From: Basidiobolus meristosporus CBS 931.73
Taxonomy: Eukaryota > Basidiobolomycota > Basidiobolomycetes > Basidiobolales > Basidiobolaceae
Reading direction: 5' to 3'
Assembly (NCBI GenBank): GCA_002104905.1
Contig: MCFE01000327.1
Location: forward strand, 30,341-94,340
Length of the DNA: 64,000 bases
Each line of letters opens with the position of its first letter. Within the stretch, counting starts at the first letter, position 1. The notes under the pieces were generated by a model that was not told the DNA's origin, searched no databases, and saw nothing but the letters and a program-made list of their open reading frames with translations. Of the stretch, positions 55,161-63,651 are shown piece by piece. The translations under genes and the position numbers were made by a program.

Positions 55161-56000
55161 TTAGATATGAGACAAAATGTCAATCCGGTCGCTATTACTA
55201 ACCTCGGGGTCAAGCATCCTGCGAAGTAGACGTAGCATAGATTGAGGGTAAATGAGAGGGATTTCTGGAGGAGGCTTCAGCTTCATTTGCTTGAGCAGTT
55301 CCTCCTGGTTGTTGGCATGGAACAAGTATTTTAGGCAGCAGAGCTTGTACGACAGCAGCCCCAAAGCCCATATGTCCACCTTATTTGAATATGGCTAATT
55401 TTGAAACATCTCCTATATAAGTAGCAGACTTGGTAGGATATGTATTGAGCGCAACTAAATACCCACTGGCGCCGTATAGAGCGGAGTCTAAGAAGATTGG
55501 GTTAGCCTGATTCAGTGACCATGATTCCATACACTTACTCCAACAAATGAACATGCGACAGATCTTTGGGCAAGACTCCGGTACAAGCCAAAATCGCCAA
55601 GCTTATAATTATTATCTGCGGTGATGAAAACTCCAAAGAATTAGTCATTGTCATGCCAATGATCACTTGTCGTACCACTTTCTGGCTTGATGTCCCGATG
55701 GACAACCATTGGTGACTGCAAATGACACCAGTGCACGGCATTGACCACACTTTTTCTGGCCGCACTCGACAACTTTTTTTTCAACACCAATGTTAGTGCA
55801 ACTTTCTTGGTATCATGGTGAGAGCTCTGTTACCTATTCTCTCGGAATTCTTTGATGAAAAAGGCCAGATCCCGGTGCCCACAATATTCCATGACAATGT
55901 AAAGCAGTTCTCTTGCAGCATCGTGGACATATTCCTCAATGTACACAAGGTTCGGGTGCTTTACTTCACGCAACAACGGCAAACTCTGATATAAATCTCT
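55161..56000 (-). pseudogene. Ser/Thr protein kinase, NEK/NIMA-like (broken)
   Basis: Minus-strand pieces of a protein kinase domain in order: EVKHPNLVYIEEYVHDAARE with LLYIVMEYCGHRDLAFFIKE (55845-55980), HRDIKPES (about 55690-55710), KLGDFGL (about 55585-55605), and VDIWALGLLSYKLCCLKYLF (55320-55380) with LLRRMLDPE. The LYIVMEYC-G-DL hinge suggests the NIMA-related family. The HRD, DFG and D-WALG motifs remain, but frameshifts and stops separate them, and the N-lobe start is not found. A few breaks could be introns, yet at least two in-frame stops are not removable that way. Confidence 0.7.
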
Positions 56001-57020
56001 TAAACAAAGATCGATTATCGCAGTAACATGACTCTTTCAATACAAGGCTAACCAATTGCTTAACAAGCTTGAATACAACGAAATCCAAGCATGAATCTTA
56101 CATCATATATTCCCAGTCATAGTTGCACAATCCTAATTACCTGCATCATTACGAACACTTCTTGCATTTCCATAGGCATCACACACCCTAACAAGGTTAG
56201 TGTAGTGACTTTCAACATTTATATGTACATCTCTTATTAAGTTATTAACCGGCGTGTGTAGGAATCTAAATGGAAATGCCATAATTGTGCAATACAATAC
56301 AGTATTTGCATTCTTGTTGAAGTGTACGAGAGACTTTACAGTACTCAAAGGTTGTTACCGACTCACTGTTCATACCAGTTGTCATATTTGGCACTCCTCA
56401 CCTGCATCAGTAGCCTGATAAAATCAACCAATCTCAAAAAATAGCCATGTGTATTGATGGCCAATGCTTCCTTCTATCAAGTGCCAAATGTCCACAAGGT
56501 ATGCTGTGTACCAGCTTTCTTAAGGCCCAGATTTCACTCCACTCCGGCTTAAACTGACTGGTTGCAAATAAAGTAGCAGTGGAAAAAGAGCAACCAGCTA
56601 AGGTGCTTGAGAGAATGAGCATATTGCAAGTTCCGAGCAGGACCATAGTGCTGCATCTGCAAATCAGGTCTCTAGCTGGGTTTTCTAAATGGCGGCGCTC
56701 ATTTGGTACAAGCATACACTGTGCACCCTGGTATTTAATGGCAGCCGGTATCTTGGTAATACAAGGTTGACATCATCACTACTGAACAAAGATTGACAGG
56801 TGTTCATCTTGATTGTGTATAGATAGCCGATTAACAGCCCCAACTAACTACTTCACTGTTAATCTGCGCACTCTGGTGACGGCAGCAACTAGCCGCTGTC
56901 GATCTGCGCACTCCAGTGAGAAGGGTCAATTGGCTTATATATGATTGGCGGTATGCTATTCATATTGTAGGTGTGACTTCGTGGTAGGCTAATGGAATAG
57001 GAATCGTTGAATCACCATGT
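56001..57020. other. No recognisable gene (1 kb)
   Basis: A 93-codon minus-strand frame at 56434-56715 is not recognised. A short near-duplication (gcgcactctggtgacg and gcgcactccagtgaga) lies at 56860-56920. No other structure seen. Confidence 0.4.
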
Positions 57021-57029
57021 GTTTCCCAG

Positions 57030-58100
57030 CCCTCTTCTATTCAGCGTACTCGAATGCTTCAAGACTGGGGCCAACTTGATACTTCAAATTCAGGCAGTGT
57101 TCAGATCATCGTACTTTCTGGTAACGGTAACAAACACCTGTTGCAACAGTGGGACATAAATGAAGCAATCGTTGTTTATATGATTCTAATATTATAACTG
57201 GGGTAAAGTAGCTTGCAAATTAAGGTTGTTGATGTTTTGAATTAGTATAGGGTGACTCAATGGTGATATTTATCTTAATATATAGGTTGCCAATCTAAGT
57301 ATTTCTTATCACGGAAATATCTAATCCTCAAGTGCTTGTGAGCTGAGTCTTTGTACGTCTTTTGGTGGCCACTATAGCCATGAGCTGGTGGCTCAGTGAT
57401 GATGATTTGAGGCTTTTGCTGCTTTGACTGATGCGAAATCATATCTATGGCATCAAATTAGTTTAAATCCAATTTTGGGCTGATCTCTACTTGTAATGAG
57501 TGGACAAAACGCTTTGCCCACCGTTCAATAGTTGCTACTGCACAAGATGTGTTTGCTTTATTTTGATATCTCTACCGCTGCAATCCATATACCCTTGATG
57601 TTATGTACCTTGCCTTCAAGCATACACTTGATCTTAACTTGGTTAATCAATGTAGCAATAATGACAGACAAATGTAGTGTATTATAGATCGATTAGATAT
57701 TGTGGTGATTATGAGTCATTAAATCATTAAATTTTCTCAGTGAGATCGCCGATCAGGATGATTCTTGTCAGTGTGTTGGCAGTTGGCTCAACTCTAGTGG
57801 AGGCTCGAATTGCAACACTTACGGCTCCACCGGGAACTGGTTTATCACAAACAAGGTGACAAACTGAATGAGTTATGGTAATTTATTGGATTTGGCATTT
57901 GCCAGTCTACGGGCATGCATCAGTACATTGCGTATCTTCCATAGGCTCAGTGAACTGATCAGCGCATTTATCGCCACACTGAATGTCTTCCATAGATTCT
58001 GTGTACTCAGTATCCTGGTCAGAGCACCCTTCAACACAATGGGTGTCCATTACGGGTGCTGAATACTGGGTGTCTTGTGAGGGCTGAACCATGAGATATG
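57030..58100 (-). pseudogene. Secreted acidic protein family, broken copy (A)
   Basis: Pieces of the tandem family: 57890-58092 (HCVEGCSDQDTEYTESMEDI and a DIQCGDKCADQ repeat) matches the middle of the intact protein. 57290-57480 (RLSSQALEDLDISVIRNT on the opposite sense; minus-strand AHGYSGHQKTYKDSAHKHL) matches its C-terminus. 57030-57150 matches its N-terminal part (VTVTRK and YQVGPSLE). A non-homologous insert separates them. No signal peptide or intact frame remains. Confidence 0.65.
57757..57868 (+). pseudogene. Cysteine-rich scrap
   Basis: A short plus-strand frame, DSCQCVGSWLNSSGGSNCNT and YGSTGNWFITN, ending in a stop. It looks like the end of a small secreted cysteine-rich protein but has no start or signal peptide. 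It lies inside the tandem region and could be a chance frame. Confidence 0.25.
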
Positions 58101-58274
58101 ACTTGTTATAGTGATAGACGTAAGCTTAATAAATAAGAATACTATCAACATTCATTGTCCAAGTTCCAACATTGTGTTTGCAGTATGATAGTTTGCAAAT
58201 TAAATGTGATGTTTCAAGCTAATATATAGTCATTTCAGATGATGTATTTATTCATAATACGTAGGTGACCACTG

Positions 58275-59345
58275 CTAGTATCTACTCCCACCGGAATATC
58301 TGATCTTGAAGTACTTGTGAGATGACCTCTTGTACTTCTTTTGATGACCACCATGGGCACGGGTAGCAGGTTCAGTGATGATGATTTGAGGTTGTTGCTG
58401 TTTAGGCTGATAGAGGGTTTGATCGATGACCTGGGCTTGGTCAAATTGATTGGAGTTCGATAGTGCATCGGCGTTATTGGATGAATGGGCCTTCACATTG
58501 TCCAACAAGGCCTCCCTCGGCTGGATGCCGACTACATTGAAGGCTGGCATACCAGACTCTGAGGAATCTGGTTGGGTTGTAGTATCTTCCATTGAATCAC
58601 CACCCTTAACTTCACCCTCACCCACATTCATATCTTCCTCATCGCCACCGTCTTGTTCAAGTTGATTATCATCTACTGGCTCCGATGCTAATTGTCCTTC
58701 TTGGTAGCAGGGACTAACTTGCTCTCCACACAAATTTTCACCGTGGATTACCTGAGAAGAGCCATCTTCTGTGACAGGAATCGCTTCATCCATAGGCTCA
58801 GTGGACTGATCATCGCAGTTATCACCACACTGAGCGTCTTCCATAGGTTGTGTGTACTGAGTATCTTGGTCAGAGCAACCTTCAACACACTTGGTCTCTA
58901 CTACGGGCGCAGAATACTGCACATCGTGTGAGGGCTGAACCACAGCAATGGGATATGAAGTGCCATCTTCGGAGTGTTCAGCTCCCTTTTGCTTGGTGTA
59001 CTCGGCTGCACTTGCTTCACCTTTTGCTTCGAAGCTGGGGCCTGCTTGATACTTTATGTTGAGGCTCTTGTCACTGTTGGCATTTGCAGTGTTGAGATTA
59101 TCATTTTTTCTGGTCACTGTGGTGAACACCTGTCGCAATAATGGAACTTGGTCATCTGACGGTTTGACGGTGGGTTGAACTTGGGCATTCTGGTAGCAGC
59201 TGTTTGCGTAATGGGAGCACAGTGAACCGCGATATTGGACTCCTCTGTATTCGCGGGCACATGGAGAGGAACAAGCTATTGGAGCAGCTATGATAGCACT
59301 CAGAGAGGCAAGGCCAAGGATTGCTGTAGTAGTAGTTGCACGCAT
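58275..59345 (-). CDS. Secreted acidic protein with repeated C-x3-C motifs, intact copy (B)
   Basis: The 356-aa product is the only intact member of a tandem family. Start taken at 59345, because it gives the signal peptide MRATTTTAILGLASLSAIIA (cut near AAPIA) and lies ~45 bp after a minus-strand TATATATA at about 59384-59391. An in-frame ATG at 59375 is too close to that box. Four Cys lie at 25-50. Two related C-x3-C segments at 153-157 (CVEGC) and 173-177 (CGDNC) share the DQ-x-Y-x-PMED motif. The middle is highly acidic (residues 140-265), and the end is basic and Tyr-rich (KKYKRSSHKYFKIRYSGGSR). It may bind cations or the wall, but I do not know the function. Its relatives flank it on both sides. 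Confidence 0.75.
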   Translation of the reverse strand: MRATTTTAILGLASLSAIIAAPIACSSPCAREYRGVQYRGSLCSHYANSCYQNAQVQPTVKPSDDQVPLLRQVFTTVTRKNDNLNTANANSDKSLNIKYQAGPSFEAKGEASAAEYTKQKGAEHSEDGTSYPIAVVQPSHDVQYSAPVVETKCVEGCSDQDTQYTQPMEDAQCGDNCDDQSTEPMDEAIPVTEDGSSQVIHGENLCGEQVSPCYQEGQLASEPVDDNQLEQDGGDEEDMNVGEGEVKGGDSMEDTTTQPDSSESGMPAFNVVGIQPREALLDNVKAHSSNNADALSNSNQFDQAQVIDQTLYQPKQQQPQIIITEPATRAHGGHQKKYKRSSHKYFKIRYSGGSRY

Positions 59346-59654
59346 CTTCAAGTTCAACTGAATACATTGCTTCATGCCCGAGGGAATATATATAGCATGG
59401 TAGGCTATATAATATGGTTTGGATATCGATGGAGGCAACAGTGTAAATATGCTAATGAATTACGATATTGCTAGATTGTAAGTGTGCTTTTGAACAGTCA
59501 TCAATCGTCCAATTGCTGTGTGGTAGCTGGTTATCATGATGAATGCATGATAAATAAATAAAAATACTATAAACACTCGTTGTTCAAACTCCAATATTAC
59601 GGTTGTAGTACGGCAGCTTGGTTGCAAATAATATTGAGATTTCAGAATCAGTAT

Positions 59655-60822
59655 TTATTCATACCGCATTGGTGACCATTGCGAGTATCTGGAATATCTG
59701 ATCTCCTGTACTTCTCTTGGAGTCCACCATGACCACGGGTAGCTGGCTGTGTGATGCTGTTTAGGCTGATAGAAGGTTTGATTGATGGTCAACCGGATTG
59801 GCGTTCGTAGTTCATCAGCATTATTGGATGAGTGGACCTTCACATCGTCCAACAAGACCTGCCTCGGCTATAAAGCCTGGCGGTGTTGTAGTGTCACCCA
59901 TATTGTTATCTTCCGCATCTGGCTGATAGTTATATTCAGGCGATTGTATTTTCATTTGAAAGATTCAAACCCATAACATTGTTATTTCTTTTTCTTCTGA
60001 CGGGTGATTAACTCATTATGTCTATAATGCTCACTACATCTGTAAACACCGTTGGTTCACTGAGAGTGAAACGATCATTGCCTTTACTCATTTAGCTGTC
60101 GTGAGTTGAGTGACAGATAAATGTAGTGATTGATTGGTTTGACATTGTGGTGATAATGAGTCTTTGGAACATCCAGTTTTCTCATTGAATGAGCAATGGT
60201 GATTTCTTAGATATGGGATTTGCCAGTTTACGGGCACGCATCAGTACATAGGCTCAATGGACTGATTAGCGCAATTACCCCCACATCCTGCATCGTCCAT
60301 AGGTTCTGTGTACTGCATATCCTGGTCGGCGCAGCCTTCAACACATTAGATGACAACTTCAGGTGCTGAATACTGAGTGTCTTGTGAGGGCCAAGCCATG
60401 ACAATGGGATACGAAGAACCATTATTCGGAGTGTCCAGCTCCCCTCTGCTTAGCGTAATCAGTGGCACTAGCTTCACTCTCAGTTTTAAGACTGGGGCAT
60501 GCCTGACGCTTTGTATTGAGGTTATTGCCACTGTTGGCATTTGCAGCGTTCAGGGTTGTCGTTCTTTCTAGTAACGGTGGTGAACACCTGTCACAATAAC
60601 GGAACCTGGACATCTGACGCTTCGACAGTGGGTTGAGACTGGGAATTCTGGAAGCGGTCATTTGCATAGCGGGACCACGGCGAACTACAATATAAGGCTC
60701 TTCTGTATCCGCGTGCATATGAAGAGAAGCAAGCAATTGGCGCAGTTGTGGTAGCATTTAGAGAGGCAAGGCCAATGATCGCTGTAGTCTTCAAGTACGG
60801 CTGAAGACATTGCTTCATACCT
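59655..60822 (-). pseudogene. Secreted acidic protein family, broken copy (C)
   Basis: N-terminal part at 60228-60822: GMKQCLQPYLKTTAIIGLAS, then IACFSSYARGYRRALYC, parallels copy B's MKQCIQLNLK and IACSSPCAREYRGVQY. The middle is similar to AKRQACPSLKTESEASATDY. C-terminal part at 59655-59855: LDDVKVHSSNNADELR and YQPKQHH, with the GGSRY-type tail lost. The acidic middle is deleted between the two and frames are broken. It is oriented like copy B and lies ~300 bp upstream. Confidence 0.75.
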
Positions 60823-60885
60823 GAGAAGATACACATCGTGTAGTACTCTGGACGTTGATCCATATGCATCCGCATACTACCCACT

Positions 60886-61102
60886 GGCTACTCCAGATAC
60901 CTATCCACTACTGGGTAATGCGCAGACCGGTTCCACACAAGATGCCCAGGCACTTTCCCACTCAAATCAATATGATCAAGTACAGCTAGTAGATCAAACG
61001 CTGTTCCAGCCCCCCGAGCCCACATTCGCGCAAAGGTATTTTCTGAATGAGGATCAAGACACTGACTCAAGTGAGGGCAAAGATAAGACATTATGTACAC
61101 GC
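60886..61102 (+). pseudogene. Secreted acidic protein family, inverted C-terminal fragment (D), ending in telomere repeats
   Basis: The plus strand encodes ALSHSNQYDQVQLVDQTLFQ, which matches ALSNSNQFDQAQVIDQTLYQ of copy B, then NEDQDTDSSEGKDKTLCTR. The reading frame then runs straight into TTAGGG at 61103 (LGLG). It is the only family member on the plus strand. The N-terminal part is missing. Confidence 0.8.
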
Positions 61103-61121
61103 TTAGGGTTAGGGTTAGGGG
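61103..61121 (+). repeat. Telomere repeat block 1
   Basis: TTAGGGTTAGGGTTAGGGG. The G-rich strand reads towards higher coordinates, which is the orientation of a chromosome end on the right. Confidence 0.95.
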
Positions 61122-61772
61122 TCTAAATTCTTTTATTGAATCTGATCAAGTATAGTAATACCATTTCAACTTGATTCAAGTTGAGTAGTGCAAATTGTAC
61201 AAAGAAAATATATCTATGGTAATGTGAAGGTAAATATACTGCTTAAGTTGAGTTGAGTTCTGAAAAGAAATTTGTCAACAAATCAGGCTAGAAAATGAAG
61301 TAAAGCTGGGAGTTATTGAAAGCAAAGCACCAAGGGAAAGTGTAGAGCTATACTACCACTTCCTGGAAGGTAGGGATCTCACAGGAAGGCAGAAGCTCAG
61401 GTCTAATTGCAGATATGATAGCAGAATGTCTCTGGATGAGCTCCCTTTGTTTGTGAAATTGGAACAAAGATTGGGTATCTTTGAACCCAAAGCAGCTCTC
61501 TGCATGACAGAAGTAAAAATACCTGCTACAGTAGGGGCACTTGGAACCCAAGCAAAGTGTTTTCATTCTCCACCTTATGGCCTGGAAGGCAAAGAAGGAA
61601 CTCCTGATGTAAAGGGATATGTCTGCTTCACTATGGGAATGTCCACTCTCATGAGAAATAGGTCCAACTCTGTCTTTTGAGCTAGCAAATCTGGTGATAT
61701 TCTCCAACTTCCTTTTATACATTGCTACAGAGAGAGGAATATGCTCTCTAGGTGGCTTGGCACTGTTGGAGT
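61122..61772 (-). mobile_element. Telomere-adjacent element E1 (5'-truncated)
   Basis: Its minus-strand 3' end is AATAAAAGAATTTAGACC joined to CCTAACCC (block 1). At its other end it stops at telomere repeats near 61773-61781. It carries the C-terminal ~140 codons of a frame (61348-61770; CPYCSRYFYFCHAESC and a following H-x-KQREL part that looks like a zinc-binding motif) with a stop at 61348 and ~225 nt of 3' UTR. The layout is that of a 5'-truncated non-LTR retroelement. I do not recognise the protein. Confidence 0.55.
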
Positions 61773-61781
61773 GGGTTAGGG
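61773..61781 (+). repeat. Telomere repeat remnant
   Basis: GGGTTAGGG, at the junction between element E1 and the 3' tail of element A1. Confidence 0.7.
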
Positions 61782-62045
61782 GGAGACAGTCACCATCAGG
61801 TGAAATCTTTATTTCAGTTGAAACAAAGAAGCCAGCACTACCATTGTAGCATTGATACAAGAGTGTGTAGCTGAGGGGAATTTGTAGGTAAGTTAACAAG
61901 AAGTGATGATAGTTCTTCAGTGCTCAAGACACTGTTCAGTGGGAAGGGGGGTAGCAAGAGAGGTAAGAATGACTTGTGAACAACATTAATGAGGGGAATG
62001 TGATAAGGACTGATATTCAACATAAAGGGAGTGTGCTGCTGCAGA
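61782..62045 (-). mobile_element. Telomeric element family A, copy A1 (3' part)
   Basis: A ~260-bp piece, 3' end left. It contains the end of a frame, INVVHKSFLPLLLPPFPLNS (61838-62040), followed by ~58 nt of 3' tail with AATAAAG, the hairpin TCACC-ATCA-GGTGA, and CTCCC joined to CCTAAC. Copies A2 and A3 share all of this. A1 is cut on its right by TTTAGGG and element B1. Confidence 0.75.
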
Positions 62046-62052
62046 TTTAGGG
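62046..62052 (+). repeat. Telomere repeat remnant
   Basis: TTTAGGG, between copy A1 and the tail of B1. Confidence 0.6.
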
Positions 62053-62573
62053 GGAGGAAAGTCACCAAGTGGTGAAATCTTTATTTACTTATGACAAGTA
62101 TCTAAAGAAGCCATGTTAATCTGAAGTAATTCCTAGAAAGCTAGGTCTGAGATATATGTTCCTGGTAAGCCAGGTCTGATAGTTGAGAAGCTGAGTGGTA
62201 CTGTATTTCCTAGTTAGCTAGGTCTGAGAGAGGTTTCCTGGAAAGCCAGGCCAGAGAAGTGAGAATCTGAGTATATCTGAGGTGAGTTGTACTGATTTGC
62301 GGTAGCTGAATTGTGGCCGGAATGGCCAGTAGACTGGGGGAACTGAGAGGAATATCTAGGCGATCACTGGCCAAATTTACTAGGCAAATCTGACCAATTG
62401 GCATTTCAAGGATTTCAGCCAATCAGAGCCTTTACTTTGCCCGATGGTTGATCAAGCCATCTCCCAATGAGCACACATCAATTTATTGATCAAATTTTGT
62501 TGGATCCAGGATTTGAACCCACAACCATGGGTATGGAAGGGTTAGGGATAACCACAAGGCTAAGTGTTCTTGG
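62053..62573 (-). mobile_element. Telomeric SINE-like element, copy B1 (full length, ~520 bp)
   Basis: Read on the minus strand from 62573. The first ~70 bases are tRNA-like, with an A box TAGCCTTGTGG (62562-62552) and a B box GGTTCAAATCC (62519-62509), separated by 32 bases. The body holds four 14-nt hairpins (62237-62250, 62209-62222, 62161-62174, 62132-62145). The tail is AATAAAG, TCACC-ACTT-GGTGA and a C-run, the same kind of end as family A, joined to telomeric CCTAAA. There is no coding capacity, so it depends on another element's enzymes. It is intact in form compared with B3. Confidence 0.8.
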
Positions 62574-62579
62574 TTAGGG
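62574..62579 (+). repeat. Telomere repeat remnant
   Basis: TTAGGG, between the head of B1 and the tail of B2. Confidence 0.6.
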
Positions 62580-62906
62580 GGAGGAAAGTCACCAAGTGGT
62601 GAAATCTTTATTTACTTATGACAAGTATCTAAAGAAGCCAAGTTAATCTGAAGTAATTCCTAGAAAGCTAGGTCTGAGAGATATCTTCCTGGTAAGCCAG
62701 GTCTGAGAGTTGAGAAGCTGAGTGGTACTGTATTTCCTAGTTAGCTAGGTCTGAGAGAGGTTTCCTGGAAAGCCAGGCCTGAGAAGTGAGAATCTGAATA
62801 TATCTGAGCTAAGTTATACTGGTTTGCGGTAGCTGAATTGTGGCTGGAATGGCCAGTAGACTGGGGGAACTGAGAGGAACTTCTGGGCAATCACTGGCCA
62901 TATTTA
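62580..62906 (-). mobile_element. Telomeric SINE-like element, copy B2 (5'-truncated)
   Basis: It matches B1 from the tail through all four hairpins and the gccggaatggcc-type block, but stops at 62906 in telomere repeats. The tRNA-like head is absent, as expected of incomplete reverse transcription. Confidence 0.8.
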
Positions 62907-62908
62907 CT

Positions 62909-62946
62909 AGGGTTAGGGTTAGGTTAGGGGTTAGGGTTAGGGGGGA
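62909..62946 (+). repeat. Telomere repeat block 2
   Basis: AGGGTTAGGGTTAGGTTAGG followed by GGTTAGGGTTAGGG: about six units with slippage variants, the longest run in the window, again in the rightward orientation. Confidence 0.9.
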
Positions 62947-63189
62947 GACAGTCACCAACAGGTGAAATCTTTATTTCAGTTGAAACAAAGAAGCCAGCGC
63001 TACTGTTGTAGCTTTGATACAAGAGTGTGTAGCTGAGGGGAATTTGTAGGTAAGTTAATAAGAAGTGATGATAGTTCTTCAGTGCTCAAGACACTGTTCA
63101 GTGGGAAGGGAGGTAGCAAGAGAGGTAAGAATGACTTGTGAACAACATTAATGAGGGGAATGTGATAAGGATTGATATTCATCATATTT
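62947..63189 (-). mobile_element. Telomeric element family A, copy A2 (3' part)
   Basis: It holds the coding end 63000-63185 (PYHIPLINVVHKSFLPLLLP, near identical to A3) with its stop, then the AATAAAG and TCACC-TGTT-GGTGA tail. It is 5'-truncated at 63189 against TTAGGGTTAGGG. Confidence 0.8.
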
Positions 63190-63201
63190 TTAGGGTTAGG
63201 G
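63190..63201 (+). repeat. Telomere repeat remnant
   Basis: TTAGGGTTAGGG, between A2 and the tail of B3. Confidence 0.75.
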
Positions 63202-63644
63202 GGAGGAAAGTCACCAAGTGGTGAAATCTTTATTTACTTATGACAAGTATCTAAAGAAGCCAAGTTAATCTGAAGTAGTTCCTAGTTAGCTAGGTCTGAG
63301 AGAGGTTTCCTGGAAAGCCAGGCCTGAGAAGTGAGAATCTGAATATATCTGAGCTAAGTTATACTGGTTTGCGGTAGCTGAATTGTGGCCGGAATGGCCA
63401 GTAGACTGGGGGAACTGAGATGAATTTCTGGGCAATCACTGGCCAAATTCACTAGGCAAATCTGGCCAATTAGCATTTCAAGGATTTCAGCCAATCAGAG
63501 CCTTTACTTTGCCCGATGGTTGATCAAGCCATCTCCCAATGAGCACACATCAATTTATTGATCAAATTTTGCTGGATCCTGGATTTGAACCCACAACCAT
63601 GGGTATGGAAGGGTTAGGGATAACCACAAGGCTAAGTGTTCTTG
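63202..63644 (-). mobile_element. Telomeric SINE-like element, copy B3 (two hairpins)
   Basis: Full at both ends, with tRNA-like head (A box 63634-63624, B box 63591-63581) and the standard tail. It lacks ~75 bp that holds two of the four hairpins: tcctag is followed directly by ttagctagg, as if recombination or slippage joined hairpins 1 and 3. Confidence 0.8.
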
Positions 63645-63651
63645 TTTAGGG
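63645..63651 (+). repeat. Telomere repeat remnant
   Basis: TTTAGGG, between the head of B3 and the tail of A3. Confidence 0.6.

Noticed and set aside
55161-56000. An intact multi-exon kinase gene
   Set aside because: The frame changes are not all bounded by GT-AG pairs and several stops remain within conserved motifs, so a pseudogene is more likely.
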